64,000 nucleotides of DNA from Apiosordaria backusii (taxonomy: Eukaryota; Ascomycota; Sordariomycetes; Sordariales; Lasiosphaeriaceae): NCBI GenBank assembly GCA_030549205.1, contig JAUKTV010000016.1:1-64000 (forward strand), read 5' to 3'. Below the pieces are notes generated by a model, which searched no databases, had not been told where the DNA came from, and worked only from the letters and a program-made list of their open reading frames with translations. Shown here piece after piece: positions 24,186 through 35,399 of this stretch (position 1 is its first letter; each line of letters opens with the position of its first letter). Both the position numbers and the translations under genes were made by a program.

Positions 24186-24932
24186 TTATTTCTTCCCCTT
24201 AAAAGCCTCCGGCTTAAACCCCAAACAAACCGCCGTCGCATAATCCCCATCATGGCTTATACTCAACAGCGCCATCTGCGCCCTCACCCCGCTATTCTCG
24301 TCCCCCAATATAACCGCCGTCGGCGGCCTCGTCAACCTCCCCAACGCCGACCTCTCCCCAATCCCACTCAGCGGCTCAAATATATAATCCCCCTTATCCT
24401 TCTTCTGTTTTACCTCCTCCTCCCCCTCCCGCTCCTGCTCTTTCTCCTCCACCTCAACCTCCTCCTTCTCCTTCCCCAACTCCTCCTCCCCCTCAACAAC
24501 AATCTCCACCCCTCCAAACGTAAGCTTCCCCGCCCCCTCCGGCCCCGTTCGGAAAGCATGAGCCTTAATCACCGCCTCCTTCGCCGCCCACCGTCCCGCC
24601 AACCACTCCGCCAGCTTCCAAACCTCCCCTTTCCTGTCCCCCCTCTGCTTCCCGAGCATGGTCGTGTACTTTGAGGCCCCGATCCCCTCGCGGAACGACA
24701 TGACCTTCATCGCGTTGAGGTACACGGGCATCTCCTCCAGCCGCTGCTTCTCGTTGTTGGTCAATAGCTTCTTGGTGAACCTGTCCACGTTGTTGAGCGC
24801 GGCAAAGGGTCGCGCCAGGGTGGGGATGATGGGCGTGCCCTGGTTCGTCGAGATGAGGGTGTAGACGCGGGGGATCATGCAGACGTCTGTCCCGAGTGTG
24901 AGACCCAAGGGGAATGGGATTGGTCCCTTCAT
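24186..24932 (-). CDS. PPT2: 4'-phosphopantetheinyl transferase, Ppt2/AcpS type (mitochondrial ACP)
   Basis: Single exon, 248 residues. The family transfers 4'-phosphopantetheine from CoA to a serine of acyl carrier protein; the fungal Ppt2 branch serves the mitochondrial type II fatty acid synthase. AcpS-type motifs: G14-T-D16 (Mg binding), W-A-A-K118-E119-A (Mg/CoA binding), and S-I-S-H-D near residues 224-228. Between the two halves lies a low-complexity Glu/Lys-rich insert (about residues 149-180), probably a disordered loop. I chose ATG 24,932 because the frame upstream, to 25,058, opens only with a TTG. No strong presequence is evident after the chosen ATG. Ppt2 assignment rather than another small PPTase is by architecture. 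Confidence 0.88.
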   Translation of the reverse strand: MKGPIPFPLGLTLGTDVCMIPRVYTLISTNQGTPIIPTLARPFAALNNVDRFTKKLLTNNEKQRLEEMPVYLNAMKVMSFREGIGASKYTTMLGKQRGDRKGEVWKLAEWLAGRWAAKEAVIKAHAFRTGPEGAGKLTFGGVEIVVEGEEELGKEKEEVEVEEKEQEREGEEEVKQKKDKGDYIFEPLSGIGERSALGRLTRPPTAVILGDENSGVRAQMALLSISHDGDYATAVCLGFKPEAFKGKK

Positions 24933-25059
24933 TTTGAGTTTTTTTTCAGGAGATGCCGTGAGAGAGAAAAGTCGTCCAAGAGTGAGCGAGTATTCCTGAT
25001 GGTGAGAGGTGAATTTTTGAGCTTGAGCACAGGCCCCTGTCAATTGCAAACATGCCAAG

Positions 25060-25110
25060 AGATAAATTTCTTATCTCGATAAGCTTTATCTACCTATTCT
25101 TATCGATAAA
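25060..25110. promoter_or_regulatory. Cluster of six GATA-factor sites upstream of PPT2
   Basis: Six GATAA/TTATC elements occur in 51 bp: AGATAA at 25,060, TTATCT at 25,071, GATAAG at 25,079, TTATCT at 25,086, CTTATC at 25,099 and GATAAA at 25,105, in alternating orientation. They lie about 130-180 bp upstream of the PPT2 start codon. Fungal GATA factors (AreA/NIT2, siderophore and light regulators) bind such paired sites. Which factor acts here is unknown. Confidence 0.5.
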
Positions 25111-25360
25111 TGTGCATACGTCATATTGAGCTCAACTAAAACACCATGCAAATATCACGACATTGCAAGCAGGATAGAAAAAAACCAATATTACATGCTA
25201 TGAGCGCAATAAAGACACCTAAAACCATAGAGTAAAGCAATTTTGTCCCTAGTCCCAATCCCAAACGAACCATTACTACGAATACTCCTTCCCTCCTTCG
25301 TCGACATCTCAATCTCTCAATCCCCGCTCAATACCTATCCCTCACCTTCTTCAGAAAACC

Positions 25361-26349
25361 CTAGTTCTCAGCCAACAGCGGCGCTCTCTCGGCGTCGCCA
25401 ACTGGCTCCCTCCTACTGCCAAAGAAATCCTCCCGCCCAGTCCAAGCCGGCACAGCAATCAACACCGTGGCCACAAACAGCACCGACATGATGGTGAACG
25501 CAAAGATCCACTGGAAGGCAATGATCTGCCTGAAGAACTGTGCAACACCCAGCGAGGCCGACAAGACGCTGAGAGCGAATCCCATGGTGTAGTCCTATCT
25601 TCCGTTAGAATCAACATTTTTTTTGGTTTCGTGCGGAAGACATACCTTGTACAAAACAATAAAGAACAATCCATACCCCAACAAGCTCCAAATAAACACA
25701 TTCGCAAAGATGCGCGCCACCAAGCTGTTCTGATGGGGCACCATGATCGCTCCATTCCAGTAAATCGCCACAAAAGTCCAAGCCAGAGGCCAGCTCACCG
25801 CTCCGGCGTGGATGAACTTGGTGTAAGCCGCATGGCGGAAGTACAAGGAGCTCAAGTTGAAGAAGTTGATGATCAGGACAATCTCCGACCAGACAAAGTG
25901 CGACCTGACAAAGAGCATCACCCAGGCAAAGTGCAGCAGGTTGTTGAGGATGAAGTGGCTGCCGACGGAAGCGGCGGCATTGACGGTGGTGGGATCGGAG
26001 GAGAAGAGGTGGGATATGTAGATGAGCTGGAAGATGAACAGCACGACAAAGTAGATGGAGGTGATGACTGCATTTTGGGTGAATCCGGAGTAGTGGTGAT
26101 AATTCTGATGCCAAATGCTACCGCCTGGATAGCGGCCGTCGGTAGGGGCGTGGGTGTCGTAATAGACGGTTGTGACCACCGACAGGAGCCAGGTGAGGAG
26201 GGTGAGGACCTTGTAAGTCGTGATGGAGGTTGTAGAGTGGGAGTCGCGCTTGGCGAACGGGTTAACTGTGGTCAGAAGGGTCAGTTTAATGATCTGGTGC
26301 GCGGAATGGGGATAAAAATGCGAAGCATACTGTGATGGAAGCGATCCAT
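25361..26349 (-). CDS. DUF1774 integral membrane protein, 290 aa, three exons
   Basis: Exons on the minus strand are 26,349-26,331, 26,265-25,646 and 25,594-25,361. Introns of 65 nt (donor GTATGC, branch CTGAC, CAG) and 51 nt (donor GTATGT, branch CTAAC, TAG) keep the frame, giving 290 residues. The first exon encodes only six residues plus one base and is easily missed; it supplies the N-terminus leading into NPFAKRDS, a hallmark of this fungal family. About seven or eight hydrophobic segments follow, with short loops and a charged C-terminal tail. DUF1774 proteins are fungal multipass membrane proteins of unknown function; no catalytic motif is visible. The 3' end faces PPT2 across about 430 bp. 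Confidence 0.88.
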
Positions 26350-29033
26350 TGTGCTAGTGTCCAATGAATTGCAGGAGCCTCAAATGGTTGCTGACCTAGA
26401 AGGTTGTCAAGATATAGTGCCGTCTGTGGGAAAGACGATGTTTTGTATAAAGGGAAGAGTTTCCCCCAGCAGCAGTGGAGAAGACGGAATGGAATGCGCG
26501 GGAAGATGAATGCACTGTCAGTGGCTTCTTTTTACTTCCTGCTTTCAGGATCGACTGTTGCGGGGAAGCAAGCACGATGGGATGCACGAGGCAAGGAATC
26601 CCAGATTTCCTTGTTGAACAGAGCCAGCCGATTGGCTTCTGTTGAGCTCAGAGTTGCCGCCCGTTCGTTTGAGGCCGTGGTCTTACGACGCTGTCGGACT
26701 GGAGGGACAAGGTGTGTTACTTTGGCTACATGGAACTGTTGCCTGCTGCTGAAGAACCGGTCAACGGTCACTTCTATGTACCACTGCGTCATTGGGGGTT
26801 GTCTGCTCTAAGCTCCCCCTCATAATCCGAGATGATCGAGTTGGCCTAATCGACTCATTCTATATGTTCTTGTCCATTCAACGGCACCAAGCTGAGGATA
26901 GAAAACATCCCACGGGATCCTCAGGTGAGCCCGAGAAATGAGCAGTGAGAGTTACCTTACTCACTGTCGAAGGTGGAACTCAGCATGAAGTTGTGAATTC
27001 GAGATGCAGGAGAAGGAAGCAGGAGGTGGGGCATCAACCGCTGTTGGTAGTTTGATTGGTTCATTACGCCAATCAATTACATCATACCACTCCACAGTGC
27101 GTTTGGTCGTTCCACTCCGACTGCTGTGAACCTCAACGGCCAGACCATCTCAAGTTGGCTTCCGAGAAAAGAAGACAGGAGAGCTGTAGGTGTTTCAGCT
27201 ACCTTAAAAAGTTCAAAATTTCTTTAACATCTCAACCTGAAAGGCTTACGAGTCCCATTCTCGACCGGACATCGGACTCCCAAGAGTGCGGGGCAAGTTC
27301 AAACCGACCACCATCACTGACCACCATCACCGACCACTGCAGGTGACATCGCCGATCTCCCCAAACGCCATTTGAGATCACGAGGCCTGCCGCCACCCGG
27401 AAAAGATGAAAAGCCATTCATCCATTCCAGCTTGGTCGAAACCCAGTAAGTTTGGAAATTCCACCCATCTCGAATTTTCACCGCCACAGAAACGACAGAA
27501 ACCCTTTTCCAACCTCTTCAAGTCCAGTTCCCAAGTTGGGTAATTGTCATTTGATAGAGGTAGATTTACATTTCCATCTGCATGCGATTCAGCGCACAGC
27601 ATCAACAGCCCTCAGAAAGGCAGATTCTGGATGGCAAGATTGGACCCTTTGGACATCACAAATGAAGGTGTCAAGAGGCTGGTGTATTGCATGATGGCTT
27701 GCATGATTTTGGTTGCCCGGCTTTGCTTGCCCCACCTTCACATCACATCATCTGGTTGGTGAAGGGCTGCACCTTTCAACCGCCATCACCGCCGTTGCAA
27801 CGCTATCGCCAACACGATGTTCTAGGTCCAAGTGGATTCTGTATCTCTTCCAGTACTGTACATTCTTGTTGATACCAAAGCAGTCTCCCCGAAATTACAC
27901 GATACCCAAAGCCATACACCCATACAGCCCTTACACTGTCACACCACATCTGCTGCTCCCGGACGTTGACGTTTTCCCGGGCGTACTCCCTCTGCCGTCA
28001 GTTAGCAACTGGAGCTTGTTCTCATGGATGAAGACTCACCTGGAGTAGCACGAGTATCTTCGAGGACTCAAAGATTGCACTTTGCCTTGCCCCTTCCAGT
28101 TCCTATTCTCGTAACTTCCAGCCCTGCCTTTGCAGCCCGGTAGTCGACTGGTGCACTCTCTCCGAGGGGAATTTCGCTTTTCTCTTGCCAAGTCTGGCTC
28201 TCCCACTCTGATCTCTGGTAGAGGTCCTGTAGGTCCTCTATCGGATATCGTCGGCGTGGGCTGTTTCGACTGTTCGTTGCTGTACATTTTCGGCTTTTCA
28301 TTTGGAGGCTTGGTTCGTGGCCTATGAACAAGTGATGGTGCTTTGTGCTCGACTTCTTTCGGTTGAAGCGGGTTCTGCCACGAGTTACGATCGTCGGTCC
28401 AAGACCCAATCCCCAGGAGATTCAGTTCCAAGTCCGAAGAGGAGAGCACCATGGTGGGCAAGAAAGGATAAGAAAAAAGATTCGGTTCTGTCCCTTCCCG
28501 TCTCGCCTACAGATCACCTGGGAACATGCTTTACTTGAACCACGCGCTGCCAGCTTGTGGCTGTCATGATTCCATAATTATCTTGCTTTACCGCTTTATT
28601 GTCTCGATCACACAACCTCTAGGTCCGCAGATGGCGAAACAAATATTCTCATATCTTGGAATTTCCATTTCATTCACAAGACAAAATATTTCAGAAAGTT
28701 GACAGGCGACGCGGCTCAGCGCACACTTCAGTATGCATATGCATTAGTGACTCGCCGAGCCTCCATGACACACCTCTTATTGGCCGCATACTATGCTCAC
28801 CGTCAAAGAAGGCCAAACATACGTCTTTCAGATACGGCTTATTGGGTTGGACTTGGACGCCTTGTAAGGCACAAGGCACAATTTCAATTTTCCTTTTCAT
28901 CGTCCGCGGACTATTTGGACATCCAATTTCCAGTTTCCTTAAAAGATGGACTTAGGTTATCTGCGGTTAGTCGACATGGCATTGGGTATATTAAGAAGGA
29001 AGGCGGGTGCTGAGACACATCCACTTTGTCCCA
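26350..29033. other. Gene-free divergent interval, 2.7 kb
   Basis: This lies between the DUF1774 gene (-) and the Clr5 gene (+), so it holds both promoters. Numerous overlapping short frames occur on both strands, none with a recognisable domain or a convincing start and splice structure. Composition is normal, with no AT-rich island. I see no RNA gene. Confidence 0.5.
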
Positions 29034-30851
29034 ATGGCCGCTAAAGTGCGACAAGCTGTGTCTCGATCCAAGCACCAAGACCGAATCTCAACCCGATCAC
29101 ACAGCAGGATGCCTAAGAAAGAGATTTTCAGAAACAACGGCGACAACAGGAGCGCAGACCGAATCCCCGATAATCTCTGGGAACTTCACAAAGACGTTAT
29201 TGTTGCCAACTACTTAGCGACGACGCTCAATGAGACTATGGAGTACATGGAAAGAGAGCACAACTTTAAAGCGTCGTAAGTCAATGTCGTGTCCGTATAT
29301 ATCCCAGCTTCTCTAACCAACTAAATCAGGAGGCGCCAGTATGTCCATCGTTTGAGCCCAGCAAAATGGGATATTCCGAAGTATAAAAATGGGAGACAGC
29401 CAGGAGGCAAATCTCCAGAGCCAACCTTGGTCTCACCAATCTTGGGTCATGCCCGCCATGCCTCTCCGTCGATCGATGTTCCCTCCTGGCATATCCAACT
29501 GGACTCCTTTGAGAAGATGGAAGCATACCACGACCTCGCTGAATGCCTCTTGTGCCTTGGCGATCTACGCTATGCGTTCGCCATCAAAGCAGAACTTTAC
29601 AGGGCTATCAGCAAGGGCCATGGCAATTTCACCGATCAGGAGAGGAAACGGCGCTTGCGAATGTACGTCACTGATTGCATTCGCATTGCACAAACCGAAG
29701 CCACCGCAAAAGACGCCCGTCAAATGCTGGAGGAGAATGGTCTTTTGTATGAGAACTGGGCTGAAACCGACAACACCTGGGAGAGTGTACTCTTCCGGAT
29801 TCTGGCATCCCGGACGTATGACTCGGAAAACTCGGAAAGCAGTATCATCCAAATTGTTGAAATCATCAACAAGACCACCGTCGAAGAGGACGAGAAAGGG
29901 CAAGAAAAGCTGCAGACTCTTACCCCTAGAGGTTATCGTTTCGACGTTCTCATGTACAAAATCTTCAGCTACGCGCTAGAGAGGTATAATGAGCCGGCGG
30001 CTGTGGACGAACGCCCCATCAACGTCGAGGGGCTTTTGAAACAGTTCAAAGAGAGCCAGCCAGCAGTCAAGGAGTCCATGGCCCAGCAGATGCATCCCCT
30101 TCTCGAGTGGGAGCTCTTGCTCAAAGCTCTAGATTTCTGCGTCTCTGAGGCTTCGCAGATCTCGATCAATCACTTGGAACTGGACAACAAATCCACCAGG
30201 GCCAACAGGATCTTTTGCACTCTGTGGCGTTCCCTGCGACAGCACGCTTCCAGCTGGAAGGATGAGGAAACGTATGCGCAGCTCGCCATTTCTGCTACTG
30301 AGCTCCTGAGCATTGCCATTGGTATGATCGTGGACGAAGTGCCCGAGGACTTGCCCATGTCATTGCCTCTGAAAGACTGGGTGGTGAAAGGTCCAAGGGT
30401 CATCGAACAGCTCATGGATCAGAAAGATCAAGTTCTAATCGACAAGTTTCTCGATAAGGCATATGCAATGAACGTGGAGATAATGCTGGAGGATCACGAC
30501 AGGAAACCGCTTGATGCGGCGGCCACAGAGCAGCTCAACATCCTCCGCAGGGAGGCTGCGCAAGAACTCGGCATCACTGATCTCCCCGACCTTCCGGTAG
30601 GGGCTGTTGTCACTCAGCCTTTGATTGCGGATTGGATACCGTCTGGACACCGCAGCCCGAAAGAATGCGGTGCCCAGGAGCAGAAAGCATCGACCGGTCT
30701 CCGTCCGAGATCACGCTCGCGCTCGCCGTCTCACTCCCCTTCTGGGACCGGCAGCAGCCAGAGCCAGTCACCTGCCACCAACGGGAACACCAACGGCCAG
30801 GCCAGCGATGCTTCGGAGGAAAATGAGGAGGACAGAATTCCTCTCGACTGA
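29034..30851 (+). CDS. Clr5-domain protein, 587 aa, two exons
   Basis: Exons 29,034-29,275 and 29,330-30,851 flank a 54-nt intron (donor GTAAGT, branch CTAAC, CAG). The intron length is a multiple of three, so it is easily overlooked. The N-terminal Clr5 domain (about residues 45-95) shows the family pattern: a Trp, H-K-D at the start of the first helix, TLNETMEYME, and R-R-Q-Y just after the splice junction, followed by a Trp. It is named after fission yeast Clr5; such proteins are nuclear or of unknown role. The rest is predicted helical with a mid-region repeat-like fold. The C-terminus (from about residue 537) has an Arg-Ser stretch (RSRSRSPSHSPS) and an acidic end. A later ATG at 29,110 is possible but would trim the basic N-terminus only. 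Confidence 0.85.
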
Positions 30852-31618
30852 AATATCGTTTATCGGTAGCGGTGTGCGGGCGTGGGTGGGCTTGTCATCT
30901 TGTTGCATTTTTTATCATATATACCTAAACTTCCAAGTTGTATGGGCGGCAGCAGTCATTTTACAGTTGATAGTTGTTTCTTTTTTCCTTGAATCAGCCT
31001 CGATTTCTGTTATTTCTCTTTTTGCTCGCATCTCATACTTTTCCTAGTTTTTGTTCTATATACTACACTAGATTGATCTTTTTTATTTATTTCTTTTCGT
31101 ACTCATCTCTTCTTCTTAGGACCTCCGTGTATGAGAAACGTCCCCTAGCACGAATCCTAAAAAACGGTTTACAGTGCCGTCCCCAGCAGCGCATCACAAT
31201 AAGGCTAGTCCAGTTGAACACTTGATTATAATCTCACAATGGCCCCCTTGACAAGCATATGCACGTCCTCAAAGTGTAGATGGCAAGACAGGTGGTACTA
31301 ACCAAGAACCTGTACACCCACAACAGCTGTAACTTACATCCCACGGCACGTTTTCTTCTTCTTTGCTTCAGTTTACTTTAGCTGATAGAACTTGATCATG
31401 GGAAAGATTTGGTGAGAAAACTCCTTGATTGGCGAATTATGTACGGCGCTACCACCTATGTGGTTTGTGTATATCTCCCTATGCCTTTCCCCCGCCCATG
31501 ATGATGGTGGATCAACAATGTCCGCAAGAAATGCCCACAAAAACATGAAGCAAAAATTATTACACTTTTTGAAGGAATGATATTCCCATCAAATGACCCG
31601 AAGATTCTTGAGAGAGGA
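30852..31618. other. Convergent 3' intergenic region
   Basis: About 770 bp between the convergent 3' ends of the Clr5 gene and the GMC gene. It is T-rich just after the Clr5 stop (3' UTR-like). No gene or stable hairpin is apparent. Confidence 0.5.
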
Positions 31619-34037
31619 CTAGTGAGGATGGCCATGGTCGCCGTGAAACCCGCCACCTACACCAGGGCCTTGCACGATTCCTGGGCCGAGGCCTGGTGGG
31701 CCATTTGTGAACGGGTTTGGTGGCGGTGGAGTTGCTTCTCCTTCGTTCGGGTTGGGCTCGCGGTCGGTGCTGTCTTGTTTGATCATGTCTCCTGCCTGGT
31801 CTTAAAGTCAGCAATTGTGCAGGAAAACAAATGGTGGTGATCAAGAGGCCAACCTTCTCAGCAATAGCATACACAGCAGCTTGGATATGAGCTGCTGGCA
31901 GCAAGGGGATGATACCCGCGTCGACAACCCTCAGGTTTGACGTCCCGTAGACTACCAGTCGTGGACTCACTACCCCACCTAAATCCAAAGGCAGCATCGA
32001 TGTTGAGCCGGCGGGGTGAAATTCTGTTTGGATCTTGGAATGGATGGCCTCTAACAAAGCAGTATCGTTTTGGGCTGTGGAATCATCCCACGGATAAGAG
32101 GGCTGGGGAATGAGCTGCTGCATAGCCTTTGTTTTGACTAACTGGTTGTTTAACTTGAGACCGCGCACAAGGATATCGCAGTCGAATGGATGTGAGCAAT
32201 AGCGCGGATCGAGGAGGATGTTTGGGGCTACGGAGCCGTTTGCGAAAAGGTCGGCTGATAAGGCTCGGACGAAACCTCTACTGAAAGGATGCTGAACTGC
32301 TGCTGTTAAAGTGCCTATGCTGTCTGCCATTACTTCCAGAGCTCCCACAGTTGGGTGAGACAGGAGGGAGGTAAGTAGACGATGTTGCTGGGCGTAACCT
32401 TTGAGGATCGTGGGATGTTGGCCTGGTCCAGGAGGCAGGTAAGACTCAGGTTGTGAGTTAGATATGTTGGATAAGAGGGACTTCCAGTTGGTGGCGAGAT
32501 GTCGGAGGGAGGCAAAAGCTAGAGTTGAGATTAGAGGGTGTGTCAAGGGACCTGTCCGGTTGGCAAAGTATTGCCCTTCAACCTCCTCAAGAATATCTCC
32601 AGTGAGGTTGTTCGCTGTGAACAAGCCAGGTCGGGTATCTAGCAATCTTCAGCATACTTCCCTCGGAAAGAAAGAACTTGGGGCACTCACAGTTATAAAA
32701 CGCGCCAACCATTCCGTGGTCTTGGAGATTCTGGCCAACTCCTGGAAGGTCAATTTGTACGGGCACACCCAACTCCTCCAAGATAGGGGTTGGGCCAATG
32801 CCTGACACTTGCAGTAATGCTGGCGAGATGATAGCTCCTGCTGCCAGGATCACCTCTTTATTGCAAGCCACTCTCTTTCGTGGCGAGTCGGCCGAAGTTG
32901 CAAACTGTTCTGTCAGTCTAAGGAACTCACTCAAAGACTCAAGTTTCACTCACCTCAACCCCGTAGATTCGTTTGAGACCCTTGACAGGCAGTGACGAAC
33001 TCTCATCCACGACCTCGGCTCCGAAAAGAATGCGAGTGACGGTCTGTTGGGTCGCCAAATGCAAATTTGGCCGGTTCAGAACGCTATCCAGATACGCCCT
33101 TCGGCTGTCCGCCCGTGACTGGTTACGATCATTGATAGTTGCTGGAGCAATTGAGGCACCTGCTGAAATACCGGCATTAATGTCATGGAGGATCGGGATG
33201 CCTAGCTCAGAAACGCCCTCGAGAAAGTTCTCTTGGACTAGTTAGTGCCAAACTTTTCCTGTGAAAAGGGGTGGCATACTGGATGAGTTGTAGAAAAACC
33301 TCGGATATCCCACTTGTAAGGGTCCCTTTTTGCCATGAACTTTCATGTGTGGCCGAATATAAAGACGGCGCCTGTCTTCTGGAGTGACGCAGGTGGAAAA
33401 GTTCTCGCTCTACATTATCTTTGATTAGCACCAACTCGATACCGGCCGGCTTGTTGCTTGCCTTCTTGAAGTAGTGAAGCATTCCGTGCCAACTCCAACC
33501 GGGATTCCCAAGTGTACGCCAGGCATCATAATCATGCTTGGCTCCGCGGGTCATGACGAGGCCATTGAGGATGCTGCCCCCTCCGACAACATGTCCTTGG
33601 CCGTAGTCTCGGGTACGATTGTCCAGAGACGCCTGCGGGGCGGTAGTAATGTTCCAATTTTGCGAGGGAATGAAACCATGACCGACAAGCCCTGGAACAG
33701 TGATGAGATCTGGTGCTGGGTCTCTGCAGTTGTGTCAGCACTAGTCCGGTGGCCGCCGATGGACACCCAACTTACAAGTCGCCCGCCTCGAGGACAAGAA
33801 CAGTCACTGATAGTGTCAGTAGGATGTCAAAGTAATTTTAATATGTTCAACTTTACCATTTTGGTTCTCAGTGAGACGATTGGCCACAACGAGGCCAGCA
33901 ACACCGCCCCCGACGATGATGTAGTCGTAGGAAGGAAGCGCGATGTCGATGAACTTGTTGGCCGGCAAGAGGAGGCCATTGGCTGCCTGTAAACACGCTG
34001 AAAGCAAAACAGCGACTAAAAAGGCAGTCAAATCCAT
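31619..34037 (-). CDS. Secreted GMC oxidoreductase, about 687 aa, eight exons
   Basis: Exons (minus strand): 34,037-33,857; 33,806-33,776; 33,723-33,462; 33,409-33,280; 33,237-32,954; 32,904-32,691; 32,638-31,854; 31,795-31,619. All junctions keep the frame. Residues 1-21 form a signal peptide, followed by the FAD Rossmann motif GGGVAG (43-48), the GMC signature around GHVVGGGSILNG, the second signature GAIISPALLQVSGIG, the HPAGS block, and the C-terminal AAHIQAAVYAIAEK with the second catalytic His. The family uses FAD to oxidise alcohols or sugars; substrate not predictable. Intron 3 is GC-AG (GCAAGC...GTAG, 52 nt). Intron 4 is only 42 nt with TAG, or 48 nt with CCAAG as acceptor (changing two residues). 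The Gly/Pro/His-rich last 40 residues are unusual for the family. Confidence 0.9.
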
Positions 34038-34460
34038 CTTTTGAATAGTCAAACCAATGGATGATGTGCAAAATGATCGTCAAAAAATGTTGTTCAACAA
34101 AATGCAGGCTGCTCGCTGGTGATTAATCCCTACAAACGCTGGGCAGGTAGATCATGACTTGGGTGAGCGTGAGAATGCTGCAGTCGGCATGAAAATCAGG
34201 CGACCAGATCGATGAAATGTGGGAGAAATAACAGTTCTCGGCGAGTGAGCATATCTGGGAGCGACTGAGTGCGGGTATCAAAGCATGCTCGCGTTGAGTT
34301 CATTGGGTATGGTCCCCTTTGATGTCAATACGGATACTCACTTGCTCCCAACTCCCCCAGATCACCTAATCCTTTCATAGCTTGGCCATCTGGGCAAAAA
34401 GGTCGCTTGGCCTCGGGACTGGAGCCTCAAAACGTGATCGCAGAACCTTGTCCAGACTGC

Positions 34461-35399
34461 TCATGGCTCCTTCCTACGCCAAAGCTCCTTCCCAATATCA
34501 ACCACGCTTACACCCGTCCGAACCCTGATGGGTTGAAAGGATGGCCTCATGCTCCACTTGTCATCTGGAATCGTCCATTTTACTCGCACGAGTCTCGCTC
34601 GCGGATCGGAGCCTGGAGGTAACGTGTGGATCCTGAGAGGTGTTTGCCATGCGGCTCGGTGCGTTTCCGTCATCCACATGCAACGTGCGGGCAGAATGTA
34701 GGCAACAGATCCCATCCCTAGCAGAACATTAAAAGACATCGCACCCGGGAGACACGTCAGGATAATCTGCATACCGTCAACGGTCGTACGTATTCAGATT
34801 GTTGGTGAACCCGCAAAGGTAATGTTGCGATTCTTCCAGATGTGAGGTGGCAGTAACCGATGAGTGAACACCCTTTGCCAAAGGATAAACAGCGCCAGCA
34901 AGACAACCCCAAGGACAAGTATGGCAACGACATGGCATGCATTCCATCCATCTGATAGTCCAAGTCTGTTATTTATCAGCATTTCTCCCTGTCACTGCTT
35001 CTTCTGGGAAACTCACGCTATCCCCGCCGACAACAAACCTGCCCCGAACACCGCCAACACTGTACCCAGCGCATCAAACCTCTTGAAACTTTTCCTCATC
35101 CTGTCCCCAAACGTTTGACCCCTGGGGAAAGTCTCAACTCCTTTGGCGGCAGTACCGACATTGTCGCCAGTCTTAATTGAGGAAAGATGCAGCAGAAATA
35201 TCGCCAGTTGCTTTAAATCCAAGAATATGATTGCGCAGATGACCGGCAACGACCAATTCAGCCGCTGGATAGAGTGAGCTTTATCTTGGCCCTCCCTCGA
35301 CACAAAGAACATCCATCCCCTTGCTAACAAAGAAAAGGGGGGACTGTTTACAGTCGAGGAGGGATCCAAGAGATCGCAGCACCGAGTACGCGAATGCAA
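34461..35399 (-). pseudogene. MFS transporter fragment (DHA14-like), truncated
   Basis: Two coding-like pieces on the minus strand join across a clean intron (donor GTGAGT, AACAG acceptor, about 35,012-34,960). The combined piece contains RFDALGTVLAVFGAGLL, then GLSDGW, a hydrophobic helix, and RLLPPHIWKNRNITFA. These match the central loop and following membrane helices of 14-helix drug:H+ antiporters. Downstream, about 34,770-34,650, a weaker continuation resembles the next helix but quickly loses hydrophobic character. No N-terminal half (first six helices) exists upstream, no ATG opens the frame (35,399 opens with TTG), and the C-terminal third is missing. I read it as a relic, not a working transporter. 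Confidence 0.7.

Noticed and set aside
24933..25058. N-terminal extension of the PPTase to 25,058
   Set aside because: The extension begins with TTG, not ATG. In a fungal nuclear gene the first good start is ATG 24,932.
26404..28569. Numerous 60-140 codon frames between DUF1774 and Clr5
   Set aside because: They overlap on both strands, lack recognisable domains and show no coherent intron pattern.
32905..32910. Alternative acceptor GACAG at 32,910 for GMC intron 5
   Set aside because: It shifts the frame. Only AACAG at 32,905 keeps the conserved reading.
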